DNA of 64,000 nucleotides from Photobacterium aphoticum (GTDB taxonomy: Bacteria > Pseudomonadota > Gammaproteobacteria > Enterobacterales > Vibrionaceae): assembly GCF_001029435.1 (NCBI RefSeq), contig NZ_LDOV01000006.1:1-64000 (forward strand), read 5' to 3'. Positions 1 through 9,392 of this stretch are shown here, in pieces. Positions within the stretch are counted from its first letter, which is position 1. Each line of letters opens with the position of its first letter. Below the pieces are notes generated by a model. The model did no database searches and was not told the DNA's origin. It saw nothing but the letters and a program-made list of their open reading frames with translations. Position numbers and translations under genes: made by a program.

Positions 1-69
1 GCCTTAACTGATCGGCATTAACGCAATAGCATCCCTTTAATTTCATGTGGTTAATCAGAAAAAGCCTGA

Positions 70-1821
70 TTATTTACAAGGCACTTCGTCCCAGAACCAG
101 TTGCTGGCTGTTGGTGATTCCCAAACGCCAGGGTTGTTCTTCGCAACAAAGCACTTGCCGCCGTTGGTGACCATATCACCGTTGCTCACTTTAGTCTGGC
201 CAGCAACCCACTCAGTCACACCTGCTGGTGGCTCTGGATTAACAGGTGGATCGACTGGTGGCTCCGGGTCAACCGGTGGATCGATTGGCGGTTCAGGGTC
301 TACTGGCGGATCAACTGGTGGCTCAGGATCAACAGGTGGATCGATTGGTGGTGTTGTACCACCGATTTGCTTCCATGGACCGCCGTTAGCTGGGTCATCA
401 CCCTGTGTCCACCACTTCGCTTCAAAGTTTCCACCTTTGTGGCTGACTTTATCACCGCCGGTGTACACTTTTGTCGCTTCCCATGCAGGGAAATCGCCTG
501 GTTCTGGATCAGGATCCGGGTTTGGACCTGGGCCAGGGCCCGGACCTGGATCGATTGGACCGTCGATGACGCGTACTTCAGGCCAGCTGATCTGTGCGTC
601 ATACACGTCGGTCACACACTTCTCGTAGTCGCCTTTGACGAGCGCAGAGTAAGCAGTTTGGTAGCCAACTAGCTTACACTCGAACGATACGCCGCCAGGA
701 CGATCAGAGTGATATTTGTAGTCCGCTTCCCAGTTGGTGTAAAGCACGTCTGTTGCGCCGTTCAGGTTCAAGCTACCGTATGGCAGCTGCTGCCAACAGG
801 TATCCACTTCATCCGCTTCCACAGGGATTTGGTAGTGGTTCTGTAGACCTTGCCAGTAACGGATACGGTTAACAGGCTGACCTTTGTCTTTGTTCTGCTC
901 ACCACATTCGATACCACCGTTGATCACGTTGATGGTGGTACCAAAGCCGTAACCAATGCCAGCATCTTTTTCACGCTGAGACGGTACCCAAGTACGGTCG
1001 ATAACGTGCAGCATCGCTGGTTTTGGTGCCTGTGGCGTCAGGAAGAACCAAATCGCAGAAGCAAGGTTTAACCAAGAATCCGCAACCAGCGCAGGATTGT
1101 TCAGTAGAACCGTCGCATCACCAGCGTACATGGCTTCAGAGAACGCGCCGTAGTTAAAGTGGTAAGAAAGCTGTTTCGCACCACGGCCGAAGTAACCCTG
1201 ACCATCCGCACAAGGCCACTTACGGTTTTGCCAGTCGTTACCACCACAACCTGTGGTGTAACCTGGTTGACCTTCAGACCAGCCCATTTCACGTACGTGA
1301 ACCAACGCCTGCTGCCACTCTTCTAGGCCTTCAGGGTTATCCCACGTGTTATCGATAGCAATGTGGCCACCGGTTTCCTGTGCAAAGTGTGCAAACGCAG
1401 TAATGATAGATTTCTTACAGATTGCATCAGCATCACGGCCGTCAGTGTATTCACCACAGAATGCAGGGAATTTACCGATAGCACGCAGGAAACGGGTATA
1501 GGTGTATTCAGGCGCTGCCATGCCAGTCAGGAAATCCCACTCAGTTTCAGGGAAAACACGCTCAGCACGAATAACGTTCGATGGGTTAGACGCTAAACCA
1601 GGCTGGATCGCTTCTACCTTAGCATTGTCTAGGGTTTCCAATGCTTTTGCCCAAACGGCGTACATTGGATCATTGGTTTTGGCTTTTTCAGCCGCTTCAA
1701 TGTCAGCGCGCGGAATCACATAACCGCCCGGGTTCTCCGGGTCAGGTTGAATGTCCATCGCGAAGCTGCTGGTTGCGAGCGTACAGCCCACAAGAACAGC
1801 TAAGTGCTTCATCTTCAACAT
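70..1821 (-). CDS. Secreted family 19 chitinase with two chitin-binding modules
   Basis: Predicted to hydrolyse chitin outside the cell. A signal peptide covers about residues 1-21 (ends SSFA). The GH19 catalytic domain spans roughly residues 80-420. It contains HFAQETGGH, whose Glu149 is the probable general acid, and [16 protein letters not shown], which fits the GH19 signature. A Pro/Asp/Gly-rich linker follows, then a CBM5/12-like module (about 446-490, with [18 protein letters not shown]). A second linker made of a 10-residue repeat leads to a final CBM5/12-like module (WVAGQTKV to FWDEVPC). At 583 residues it is longer than a bare GH19 domain because of the two modules. The start could also be the ATG three codons in (MKHLAV), which leaves the signal peptide intact. 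The first 69 bases of the window hold no gene I can see. Family is certain from motifs; chitin as substrate is inferred. Confidence 0.95.
   Translation of the reverse strand: MLKMKHLAVLVGCTLATSSFAMDIQPDPENPGGYVIPRADIEAAEKAKTNDPMYAVWAKALETLDNAKVEAIQPGLASNPSNVIRAERVFPETEWDFLTGMAAPEYTYTRFLRAIGKFPAFCGEYTDGRDADAICKKSIITAFAHFAQETGGHIAIDNTWDNPEGLEEWQQALVHVREMGWSEGQPGYTTGCGGNDWQNRKWPCADGQGYFGRGAKQLSYHFNYGAFSEAMYAGDATVLLNNPALVADSWLNLASAIWFFLTPQAPKPAMLHVIDRTWVPSQREKDAGIGYGFGTTINVINGGIECGEQNKDKGQPVNRIRYWQGLQNHYQIPVEADEVDTCWQQLPYGSLNLNGATDVLYTNWEADYKYHSDRPGGVSFECKLVGYQTAYSALVKGDYEKCVTDVYDAQISWPEVRVIDGPIDPGPGPGPGPNPDPDPEPGDFPAWEATKVYTGGDKVSHKGGNFEAKWWTQGDDPANGGPWKQIGGTTPPIDPPVDPEPPVDPPVDPEPPIDPPVDPEPPVDPPVNPEPPAGVTEWVAGQTKVSNGDMVTNGGKCFVAKNNPGVWESPTASNWFWDEVPCK
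227..346 (-). repeat. Four tandem 30-bp repeats coding the chitinase linker
   Basis: Four consecutive 30-bp units lie at 227-256, 257-286, 287-316 and 317-346. Each begins with GGTGGCTC or a close variant on the + strand. On the coding strand they give a 10-residue Pro/Asp/Glu unit (of the type [10 protein letters not shown]) that separates the two chitin-binding modules. Units differ mainly at third positions, so the peptide is under constraint while the DNA drifts. Such arrays can change copy number by slippage. Confidence 0.9.
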
Positions 1822-2637
1822 GTAAATATTCCTTTAAAAAAGTGCATGTCGTATTTGTGCTATGTCCATGGTCGAGTTATCAACCTTTGTGACAACGAAC
1901 AAGTGGCTGTTTGCTTGCCCGTCATGCAGATGGTCAGTGATGACAAAAAAGCATGTCAGGCGTGAACAGTACCTGGTATTAAGCACACAGGTCCGAATCC
2001 ATTTGTCACAGCACGGGTGGTACGTAACCATCCCAATATATAACAAGGCTTAATTTGTGGAGTGATGATGGATATTAAATTTAACGGCTGAATTTTAGAT
2101 TAAAGCCGGATGTTAATTCTGTGTATTTGTGTGATCTTACTTCATTGTTGGCGTTTTAATCTAAAAACAAGCAAGGGCAAAAAGACCAGATTGCGTACGG
2201 TTTTTTTGCGGCAAAATGTATAAGTGCGACCGACTTCTTTTTGTTGTTGTTCAGTGCAAACAGAGAAAATGAAAATTTGAAAAGCGATTCACAAGGCCAT
2301 GCCCTTTGCAAAATCCAGTAGAAAAACGGGCCTAAATCGGAGTGTTAACGGGGTCACAATTAGGCCGGATAAGAACTGTGACGTCGCGCAATCTAATCCA
2401 GACAGCGAGGTTGGAAGCATGGTGAAGGGACGGTGCAACGCGCGTTATTTACATCGTTATTACAGTCATCCTTGCGAGTGAACGTGGAGAAATACCGATG
2501 AAAGCGGAAGGCAGTTTTATCTAAATCAGCAGCTTCATTATGATGCTAAAGCATGCCCTAGTTATAAACGAGAGAGTAAGCGATTAAGAGAATAAGTGAG
2601 TAAGAAAGTGAGAGTGTGGGTGAGCCGTACACATAAA
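1822..2637. other. Intergenic region upstream of the chitinase
   Basis: About 800 bases lie between the chitinase start and the terminator of the permease gene. The short open frames here have no ribosome-binding site or recognisable domain. The stretch presumably holds the chitinase promoter. I see no RNA gene, mobile element or clear operator. Confidence 0.5.
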
Positions 2638-2666
2638 CAACAGGCTCACACGAGGTGAGCCTGTTG
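2638..2666 (-). terminator. Terminator hairpin of the HAAAP permease
   Basis: A perfect 12-bp inverted repeat (CAACAGGCTCAC / GTGAGCCTGTTG) with a 5-nt loop begins about 30 bases past the permease stop codon. On the minus strand it runs into TTGTTT, so the T tract is modest. Confidence 0.75.
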
Positions 2667-2695
2667 GAGAAATGATGCTGGTGTTGCCGCTTACA

Positions 2696-4021
2696 TTAGA
2701 TGAAAGCCAGTAGCGGAGAGATACACAGCAGAATACCGGTTGCGATAATCATGTTCGTCGCCATGCCTTTGTACTGGTGTAGCTCAGGCACTTTGTGCAC
2801 CAGGTACGCAGGGATCAAACAGCCCACCATACCAAACACAGGGCTACAAATTGAGGTGAATGACAGGATAGGTGCATTCAGTGCAATCGCAGACCAAGCC
2901 AGCAGGATGATGAAGACCACTACGCCTTTGCTCACTAAATCTTCATTGATGTCTTCTGCTTTGTACTTACGCAGCAGCAGGTTCATCGCCAGACCTTTAC
3001 ACGCTTCGCGGAATGCCAGGAACACGCCGAAGAATGATGTCACCACCGCGAAGATGTTGATCACGATACCCGTGATGGTTGCCCAGCTGCCTGAGTAGTA
3101 GTGTGCAATGATAGCCAGTGCAGACACGTTACGGTTCATCGCATCTACCGCTTGCTCTTGGCTGATCGCAAAGGTGAAAGACACCGCGAAGAAGAACACC
3201 ACCACAAACAGAATAGAGAAGGCAATCTTCATTGCACGGTTGGCTTTGTAGCGTGCTACTTCAATCGATTTCTCGTGTGAGCGGTAAGAAATCACCATTG
3301 GGCTCAGAGACTGAATGAACAGAATCGAAGTCAGGGTAAATGGCAGCGTGATGATGGCATCTTTCAGCATTGGCAGGAAGCTACCAACCTCCGGAATGTT
3401 TGCCATGTCCCAGCGGCCCACAAGCAGCAAGCCCATCACGGCAACCAGTGACAATACGGTCACGGCCATGAAGCCAGACAGTTTGAACAGCAGTTTTTCA
3501 CCTTTGCTGCCAATGAAAGACAGCACACAGATCAGCGCCAGACCGTAGAAAATGTTTTCATTTAAATGGCCTTCTGTCACACCGAAAGAGTGCAGGTAAG
3601 AAGAACTGTCGTTAGTGACGGCCAGCGAGTAAACCAGTACCCAAATCACCAGCATAATGAAGTACAGCACACCCAGTGCCACACCCCAGTTTTTACCTAA
3701 GTAACCGGAAATGATAGCCGGGTAGTCTTTACATTCTTTAGATTCTGCCAGCGTGTTAATGAATAGCTTTTGGAACAGGTACATGGCCGGGTAACCAATG
3801 ATAGAGGACAGCAGGAAGACCCACAGACCCATCATACCCACCTGCACTGGAAGGAATACGATACCGGCACCGATGGCCATACCAATACTCATCACGATCC
3901 AGCCAACATCCACATTGTCGAACTTAATTGCTTTTTTCCATTCCGCTTCAGACATGCCGGCTTTGACATGAGGAGGGATATTTTTAGGTGAGCCATTGAT
4001 GGCGTCTGTATGCATGCTCAT
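2696..4021 (-). CDS. HAAAP-family amino-acid permease (SdaC-like)
   Basis: An inner-membrane amino-acid/H+ or Na+ symporter of the hydroxy/aromatic amino acid permease family, which includes E. coli SdaC, TdcC and YhaO/YhjV. The protein has about eleven hydrophobic segments. The first carries VGWIVMSIGMAIGAGIVFLP, the GAGIxFLP element typical of the family, close to the N-terminus after a soluble stretch of about 40 residues. The start is placed at 4021 (MSMHTDA) because GGAG lies five bases upstream. An in-frame ATG at 4075 exists but has no such site. The 441-residue length is normal. Serine or threonine is the likeliest substrate by family resemblance, but this cannot be settled from sequence alone. 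The gene stands alone, with its own terminator at 2638-2666. Confidence 0.88.
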   Translation of the reverse strand: MSMHTDAINGSPKNIPPHVKAGMSEAEWKKAIKFDNVDVGWIVMSIGMAIGAGIVFLPVQVGMMGLWVFLLSSIIGYPAMYLFQKLFINTLAESKECKDYPAIISGYLGKNWGVALGVLYFIMLVIWVLVYSLAVTNDSSSYLHSFGVTEGHLNENIFYGLALICVLSFIGSKGEKLLFKLSGFMAVTVLSLVAVMGLLLVGRWDMANIPEVGSFLPMLKDAIITLPFTLTSILFIQSLSPMVISYRSHEKSIEVARYKANRAMKIAFSILFVVVFFFAVSFTFAISQEQAVDAMNRNVSALAIIAHYYSGSWATITGIVINIFAVVTSFFGVFLAFREACKGLAMNLLLRKYKAEDINEDLVSKGVVVFIILLAWSAIALNAPILSFTSICSPVFGMVGCLIPAYLVHKVPELHQYKGMATNMIIATGILLCISPLLAFI

Positions 4022-4590
4022 AGCTGCTCCATGTAGGGTAATATTCCCCAATGTGCCTTGTTGGTAGTACGACAAAGTAATTGGGGATGTTTTATCATTA
4101 TTTTGTTCGAAGGAATATTAATGCGATTAAGAAGGGAAAAGCTTTCTAAGTTTGCTGTCATTAAGGGAATAATGAGGAACTTTTTGCTTAATTTTGGGGA
4201 ATGCAGAAATGAAATTCTCCACCTTGATTCTTGTCATTTTAAAAAAATAAACCTAAGATCTGGCTCAAAGTTAGGATAAAAATTCAGTGATTTGGGTAAA
4301 TGACAATGATCACACAATAGTAAAAACGCCGGTTTTGTGCGCTAACCGACAGACAGCTCAATAAAATTGACATAGGCAGTTTCTTGCTTTTAGTGGCCGC
4401 GATGCTCCCCGAGTGTGATCCCGTTAAACTTTTCCCGTTTTGGTGTGATATCTCTCGCTATTTTGCCGCTGTATTTGTGTGTTTTTCATTGATAATGGTG
4501 AGCAAGTTTTGTGCTTGGCTGCGTTAGGTAGCGAGCCGTTATTCAGAGAAAACAGCCGCTTGTGCGGTGAATCAGTAGGACGATGCAACA
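4022..4590. other. Divergent intergenic region, permease / maltose acetyltransferase
   Basis: About 570 AT-rich bases. At 4301-4314 there is TGACAATGATCACA, which on the minus strand reads TGTGA-N6-TCA and is a partial match to the CRP consensus. A TTGACA hexamer lies near 4367. Neither is close enough to consensus or start codons to be firm. No gene seen. Confidence 0.35.
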
Positions 4591-5180
4591 GTGAGAACGG
4601 AAAAAGAAAAAATGCTCGCCGGTGAGCTGTATGAAACATGGGATGCCGAGCTAACCAATGACCGTCAGCAAGCCAAGAAATTGTGTTTTGCGCTTAATCA
4701 GACATGCCCGACGGAAAAGCCCGCGCGACAGGTCATTTTAAATCAATTGCTGCGACAGGAAACAGACGCCTGGGTAGAGTCGCCATTTAACTGTGACTTT
4801 GGCTATAACATCACGGTAGGCAAGGCTTCTATGCCAATCATGGCTGTACGATTCTCGATTGCGCACCTGTGACGTTTGGAGATAACTGTTTGCTGGCGCC
4901 CAGTGTGGTGATTGCGACGCCTGGCCACCCGTTAGATCCGATTGAACGCGCATCCGGCATGGAATTCGCTAAACCGATCACGATTGGTCACAACGTTTGG
5001 TTGGGCGCTAATGTAACCGTGTGTCCGGGCGTGACTATCGGTGACAATGTGGTCGTGGGCGCCGGTAGCGTAGTCGTGAAAGATCTGCCCGCCAATACCG
5101 TGTGCGTGGGCTCGCCAGCCGCGCCTATTCGTACCATTGCGTTTGATGAAGACAAAGAATCGCTGTCTTCTTGCTTGTAA
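4591..5180 (+). pseudogene. maa: Maltose O-acetyltransferase, broken by a one-base frameshift
   Basis: A hexapeptide-repeat acetyltransferase related to E. coli Maa, which acetylates maltose and other sugars with acetyl-CoA. The first part (GTG at 4591, TEKEKMLAGELYETWDAEL, then NCDFGYNITVGK) matches the family N-terminus. The second part (about 4826-5180, VTFGDNCLLAPSVVIATPGHP, ITIGHNVWLGANVTVCPGV) is the left-handed beta-helix in the next frame. Adding one G to the GG at 4824-4825 restores an unbroken GKGFYANHGCTILDCAPVTFGDN-type join, so a single base of a G run is missing. The repaired protein would be about 196 residues, near the normal length. Everything else is intact, so this is either a very recent inactivation or a homopolymer base-call error. 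AGGA lies ten bases before the GTG. Confidence 0.85.
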
Positions 5181-5196
5181 AGGGTGACTGTCGGCG

Positions 5197-5997
5197 TTAC
5201 TGCGGCTGTTCAGTGCGAGGATAAAAGCGCTGGCGATATTGCTCTGGGGTACAGGCTGCGTGACGTTTAAACAATGAAATAAACGGCGAAGCCTGATGGT
5301 AGCCCAAGGTCAGCGCAATCTCTTTTACCGACAGCCCTTTGCGCAGCAGATGCAAGGAGTAAAGGAACTTGCGACGCTGACGCCATTCGGTAAAGCTCAT
5401 TCCCAGTTTATCCTGACAATGGCGGGCGAGGGTGCGCTCTGTGGTGTGCAACTCATCCGCCCATTCTTTTAATGATTTCTCGTTGGTCGGCTGGTGCTCC
5501 AGCGTGTGCAAAATGGGCTGTAACAGCTTGTCGTTGCTGGATGGCAAGAACTGCTCATGCTCTTTGGCTTGATAGACCTGATCCAGCAACACCTTCGCTA
5601 AGCGCTTATCTTGTTCCGTGTCGGGGACTGAAATACAGCGCGCTTTAAAGTCATTAATGATGGCTTCCATAATCGGGCTCACTTCCAGCAGGCACGTGTA
5701 ATCGGGCAAGGGCTTAGCCAATTCATCAATAATATTCATCGAGCAATAATTCAGACTGCGTCGAATATAGCTTTCATGACGCACGCCTGCGGGCACCCAC
5801 ACGGCATACTGTGAAGGGGACAGAAATCGCTTATCTTCTGCTTTTAGCTCTAAGATCCCACCATTAATCACCTGTAATTGCCCCCACGGATGACTGTGGT
5901 TGGGCGTGGTGGTATTGGGCAAAAACACCTCGTGACCAAAGAAGATGTCACAGGGTGGATTATCATTATCAAACAGCGGTTGGTAGATCTTGTTCAT
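5197..5997 (-). CDS. AraC-family transcriptional regulator, cupin type
   Basis: A 266-residue regulator with an N-terminal cupin-like sensing domain (about residues 15-85, with PNHSHPWGQLQ and VWVPAGVRHES) and a C-terminal double helix-turn-helix AraC domain (about 165-260, with TTERTLARHCQDKLGMSFTEW and SVKEIALTLGYHQASPFISL). The layout resembles E. coli NimR (YeaM) and related regulators that often control a nearby exporter. It converges on the acetyltransferase remnant with only 16 bases between the stops. No exporter is adjacent on the same side, and the target is unknown. Confidence 0.9.
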   Translation of the reverse strand: MNKIYQPLFDNDNPPCDIFFGHEVFLPNTTTPNHSHPWGQLQVINGGILELKAEDKRFLSPSQYAVWVPAGVRHESYIRRSLNYCSMNIIDELAKPLPDYTCLLEVSPIMEAIINDFKARCISVPDTEQDKRLAKVLLDQVYQAKEHEQFLPSSNDKLLQPILHTLEHQPTNEKSLKEWADELHTTERTLARHCQDKLGMSFTEWRQRRKFLYSLHLLRKGLSVKEIALTLGYHQASPFISLFKRHAACTPEQYRQRFYPRTEQPQ

Positions 5998-6303
5998 CGC
6001 AGCGTGTCCATCACAGCGGTTGTCGCATATCAGCCAGTACGTTAATCGCCCGATGAGCGGATAGCAAGGGATAGCGACAAACGATATGTTGTTATTTCAT
6101 ACAAAACCGCACAATTTGGGATTTATTCTGGCGACTTGGTGGATCTCTCGCCAAATGTATGGGAACGTTACCTTTATTAGTGAGCAATGTAGAAATGATG
6201 TAGCTAAATTTTGCTGTGTGATGCCGATGGTATAAACGTTGTTATCGCTGGCAATAGTAAGCAAAACAGAAAGCCAGACAAAAGAACGAAAAAGGGAGCG
6301 GTT
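5998..6303. other. Divergent intergenic region, AraC regulator / MscS-like gene
   Basis: About 300 bases separate two divergent genes and should contain both promoters. I see no clear operator or structured RNA. The open frame running in from 6211 is a read-through of the channel gene start region. Confidence 0.4.
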
Positions 6304-7179
6304 GTGGAAGAGGTGAAGCTCGTTATCAATTTTCTGATGACGCACAAAGTCGTATTGAGCGCATTGTTGATTGTGTTGGTGTTAATGCTAAGACGGGTGG
6401 CACTGTCACGGATCCGGGGGGATGTCGCGTTTATCTCGGAGCATCAACGTAAATGGATGTCACGTACCAAGAACGGCACCTTTGCGATCATTGTGATCAC
6501 CCTGTTCATTCTTTGGCAATCTGAAATCAGTGAATTTGCCTTATCGTTAACGGCCATTGCGGTGGCGATTGTGGTGGCCTCGAAAGAAATCATTTTGTGT
6601 TTTACCGGTTCTATTCAGCGTGCCAGTGCCCGTTCGTTCCGTATTGGTGATTGGATTGAGGTCGGGAAGGTCTGTGGTGAGGTGATCGAGCACAACATGA
6701 TGGCAACGGTGATCCAAGAAATCGATTTACACCACGGCCAGTACCATTTCACCGGCAAAACGGTCACCTTGCCAAACAGCATGTTTTTTACGTATCCGGT
6801 GAAAAATCTCAATTTCATGAAGCGCTATGTTTATCATAGCTTTTCTATTACGGTGCGTGACTTTGTGAACTTGTTCCTGATTGTGCCGGAGATGATTGAA
6901 CAAATTGAAGGACACTGTGAAGAGTTCATTGACGTTGCCCGTCGTTATAACAGTGTGATTGAGAAACACGCCGGGGTGGATTTGCCAGGCTCTGAGCCAC
7001 ATGTGCATATTTCAACCACACCGACCGGCGAGCAATTGGTGCATGTCATGCTGTTTTGCCCTACCGAAATGGCGACCCATTTAGAGCAGCGTATTCGCGA
7101 AGATTTCATGCAGATTTACCATGAAACCTTCACCGACAATAAGCTCGACACCAGTATGCCGGCAGTGCCTTATATGTAG
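6304..7179 (+). CDS. MscS-type mechanosensitive channel protein
   Basis: A small inner-membrane protein with an N-terminal hydrophobic segment (VVLSALLIVLVLML), two further segments around residues 60-105, and an MscS beta domain (SFRIGDWIEVGKVCGEVIEHNMMAT, then VTLPNSMFF). MscS channels release solutes on hypo-osmotic shock. The GTG start at 6304 is chosen because AGGGAG lies five bases upstream. An ATG at 6211 in the same frame would add a hydrophilic tail with no ribosome site. At 291 residues it is close to E. coli MscS in length. The pore helix region (ALSLTAIAVAIVVASKEII) lacks the regular Gly/Ala pattern of MscS itself, so conductance may differ or be absent. Confidence 0.82.
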   Translation: MEEVKLVINFLMTHKVVLSALLIVLVLMLRRVALSRIRGDVAFISEHQRKWMSRTKNGTFAIIVITLFILWQSEISEFALSLTAIAVAIVVASKEIILCFTGSIQRASARSFRIGDWIEVGKVCGEVIEHNMMATVIQEIDLHHGQYHFTGKTVTLPNSMFFTYPVKNLNFMKRYVYHSFSITVRDFVNLFLIVPEMIEQIEGHCEEFIDVARRYNSVIEKHAGVDLPGSEPHVHISTTPTGEQLVHVMLFCPTEMATHLEQRIREDFMQIYHETFTDNKLDTSMPAVPYM

Positions 7180-7239
7180 AGCCCCATCGAGAGCGTGTTC
7201 TTTTGTGTTCCATTGTCCTTTCAAGTGCTAGAGCGGTGG

Positions 7240-7911
7240 TTACACCACAAATTGGTCGATAGCCGCTTGTAGTCGCTCAAAGAACACGCCGGCATGAAAA
7301 CCATCGCAAGTCGCGTGATGGAATTGCACACTCACGGGCAGTTGAAGCTGCCCGTTTATCTCCTGATATTTTCCTACCGTCACAAACGGGATCATGTAGT
7401 TTCCGTCCCCATACACGTTATAGCTGATGCTGGTAAACGCGACCCAAGGCAAGGTAGTAATAGCAAAAATATTGGCAGGCAATGGCGCTTGCGGATAGAG
7501 CGTTGTCGCGGTGACATATTGCGCCGTGTCCTGCTGCATGCGTGCGGTAAAGGCTGCAGGATCTGGTGTGTACGGCGTCACCACATGGGTAAAGCGTTCT
7601 GCTTCTTGGGTGGGTATTGTATAGAGCGGGTGTAAGATATCCCAATAGCCAAGCACACCATCGGCATTCACTTCGGTACGAAAATTGGGGTGACTATTGA
7701 TGACCTGACTGATGCAATAGGTCATGAGGGCTGAAAACGGTATTCCATGCTGCTGACTGTAGCGCTTTAGCGTTGTCACTGTGATGTTTGCAGTAATATC
7801 AAAGGTACATTTTCGTGTGGTTGAAAACAGCTCAAAGACGTCTTTCCTCGGCCACGAATCATAATCAATCGGAATAAAAACAGGTGCTTGCATTTTTTGC
7901 ATCATACTCAT
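7240..7911 (-). CDS. Type A chloramphenicol acetyltransferase-like protein
   Basis: Belongs to the CAT family, which acetylates chloramphenicol with acetyl-CoA as a trimer. The catalytic motif near the C-terminus, VQFHHATCDGFHAGVFFERL, corresponds to the HHAxxDGFH signature. Its second His is the general base and its Asp the structural partner. Other family elements are YDSWPRKDVFELF, SHPNFRTEV and WVAFTSISYNV. Sequence drift from the well-known plasmid enzymes and the chromosomal setting suggest a native enzyme, so resistance is possible but not shown. The start is uncertain: ATGs at 7944, 7911, 7905, 7902 and 7893 are in frame and none has a clear ribosome site. A GC hairpin (GCCCG-ATAATA-CGGGC, 7928-7943) sits just upstream of the chosen start and could influence translation. 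Confidence 0.85.
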   Translation of the reverse strand: MSMMQKMQAPVFIPIDYDSWPRKDVFELFSTTRKCTFDITANITVTTLKRYSQQHGIPFSALMTYCISQVINSHPNFRTEVNADGVLGYWDILHPLYTIPTQEAERFTHVVTPYTPDPAAFTARMQQDTAQYVTATTLYPQAPLPANIFAITTLPWVAFTSISYNVYGDGNYMIPFVTVGKYQEINGQLQLPVSVQFHHATCDGFHAGVFFERLQAAIDQFVV

Positions 7912-8038
7912 GGGAACGGAAATAACGCCCGATAATACGGGCATAGAAAAATGGTGCTGTAGTGTGGTTCACACATTTCGATGATCGGTCTTATTATTGA
8001 AAGAACGATTGATAGGTGACTCATTGGAAGGTGCATGT

Positions 8039-8344
8039 ATGGCGTATTATTCCATTATTAGTGTGACACCCACGTCTCATGATTGGATGGCCGATTATGT
8101 TGAAAATGCAAACAAAGCCGTTGCGAAATACGGTGGCCGGTATTTGGCGAGAACGTCGAGTGTTGAACGATTGGAAGGCGAGGGCGAAAATGCGGCTGTG
8201 CAGGTGATCATCGAATGGCCATCTAAAGACGCGGCTCTGGATTTCATGGCCGATCCGGATTATTCGCCGTATCTGCAAGCCAGAACAGCCGGTTCAGACA
8301 GCCATCATTTCTTAGTGGAAGGGAAGGACGACAATGAGACGTAG
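8039..8344 (+). CDS. DUF1330 family protein
   Basis: A 101-residue protein with the DUF1330 ferredoxin-like fold pattern: MAYYSIISVTPTSHDWMADY, then KYGGRYLARTSSVERLEG, then VIIEWPSKDAALDFMADPDY. These small dimeric proteins have no agreed biochemical role. The start at 8039 is supported by GGAAGG seven bases upstream. The frame is open back to 7997 but without a ribosome site. It stands alone between two unrelated genes. Confidence 0.85.
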   Translation: MAYYSIISVTPTSHDWMADYVENANKAVAKYGGRYLARTSSVERLEGEGENAAVQVIIEWPSKDAALDFMADPDYSPYLQARTAGSDSHHFLVEGKDDNET

Positions 8345-8527
8345 CCTTGTGATTGAATAGAAGAGCAGAATAAATGCACGCTTCCTGATGGTTCATTTCA
8401 GCGAAAACCTTGGCGCTCCGGTATATTAGGGCAAGAATGAATGAGGCTCAGAAGTGGGAAACTTTGCTGACCACGCCCCCTTAGTGCTATTCTTCGTGCC
8501 AGTTTTAGTGTGATGTCTGGAAGTAAA

Positions 8528-9067
8528 ATGAATTTTAACCGTATTGTCTGTTTTGACCTCGAAATGTGCTGCTGGAACGACGGGCGCGAGCCGAGAACAG
8601 GGGAGATTATTGAGATTGGCGTCGCTGAGCTTGATTTAACCAACGGTGAAATTGTCCGACGAGCACAACATTTTGTGAAGCCTGAACACGATGACGTGTC
8701 GCCATTTTGTACCGAGCTGACGGGCATTAAGCCAGAAGTGATCGAGAAAAACGGTAAGCCGCTGGAAGTGATCCTTAAATCGATTGAGCAGAAGTTCGGT
8801 GGTCGCCATAAGATTTATGCAGCATGGGGCCGTGATGATCTGATCTTGCGCAAAGAGTGCAAAGCGAAGGGGCTGAAAGTACCGTTTAACGAATACCTGA
8901 ACCTTGCAACGCTGTTCCGTTTACAGCGCCATGTGCCCAACCGTCGTTGTGGTCAACGTGCCGCGATGGAGATTGCAGGGGTGGAATGGGAAGGTCGTCA
9001 GCACTCTGGTTATGACGATGCCTATAACTTAGCCCGCCTTGCTAAGACAATGTTCATTCCTGAATAA
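8528..9067 (+). CDS. DEDDh-type 3'-5' exonuclease (KapD/ERI-1-like)
   Basis: A single-domain exonuclease of the DnaQ superfamily. It has the Exo I motif FDLEM (metal-binding Asp and Glu) near the N-terminus, the Exo II region around AAWGRDD, and Exo III HSGYDDAYNLARL with the His of the DEDDh type and its Asp. The resemblance is to KapD and eukaryotic ERI-1/Snipper enzymes that trim RNA or DNA 3' ends. The start MNFNRIV at 8528 follows GGAAG four bases upstream. An ATG at 8510 is also in frame. The 179-residue length fits a stand-alone exonuclease. Substrate unknown. Confidence 0.88.
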   Translation: MNFNRIVCFDLEMCCWNDGREPRTGEIIEIGVAELDLTNGEIVRRAQHFVKPEHDDVSPFCTELTGIKPEVIEKNGKPLEVILKSIEQKFGGRHKIYAAWGRDDLILRKECKAKGLKVPFNEYLNLATLFRLQRHVPNRRCGQRAAMEIAGVEWEGRQHSGYDDAYNLARLAKTMFIPE

Positions 9068-9099
9068 GCTTTCTAGCATCATATCAATGCGTTGATTTT

Positions 9100-9130
9100 C
9101 TTGCCTTCGTTTATGACGACAGAAGGCAAG
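9100..9130 (+). terminator. Possible terminator after the exonuclease gene
   Basis: CTTGCCTTC (9100-9108) pairs with GAAGGCAAG (9122-9130) across a 13-nt loop and is followed by a T-rich, C-interrupted stretch. The T run is imperfect, so termination is only likely. Confidence 0.5.
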
Positions 9131-9189
9131 TCCCATTCCTTTTTGCTTTTCCTTCCTTCTTTCGTTTCCCCTATCTTTTGCTTCATATT

Positions 9190-9215
9190 TATCTCGTATC
9201 TCGTATCTCGTATCT
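9190..9215. repeat. Short tandem repeat TATCTCG x3
   Basis: Three exact 7-bp copies of TATCTCG (9190-9196, 9197-9203, 9204-9210) and a partial fourth lie in a pyrimidine-rich intergenic stretch (about 9131-9240). It is a simple microsatellite-like array with no visible coding role. The rest of the gap 9131-9392 shows no gene, though GCTGCA recurs several times near 9270-9320. Confidence 0.85.
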
Positions 9216-9392
9216 ATTCTTCGATCTTGCCGTATTTTTATCCCATTGTGTTTCATCACTCATGCCGCTGAGAGGGCTGCAGAGAGGGGCGCAAACATAG
9301 CTGCAAAGTGGGCTGCAAAAATGTTTCAAAGTGTTACTTAATTATGGAAGGTATGTAGACATAACCATCCTTCGCTAATTGACATACCGCTG

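Noticed and set aside
227..346. Regular repeat resembling a CRISPR array
   Set aside because: Units are directly adjacent with no unique spacers and code for a protein linker.
47..628. Long Gly/Ser/Pro frame opposite the chitinase C-terminus
   Set aside because: It is the antisense reading of the linker repeats; low complexity and no ribosome site.
2299..2481. Short frame in the chitinase upstream region
   Set aside because: No ribosome site, no domain and biased toward rare codons.
7240..7911. Acquired antibiotic-resistance cassette
   Set aside because: No integron, transposase or flanking repeats; composition like the neighbours, so a resident gene is more likely.
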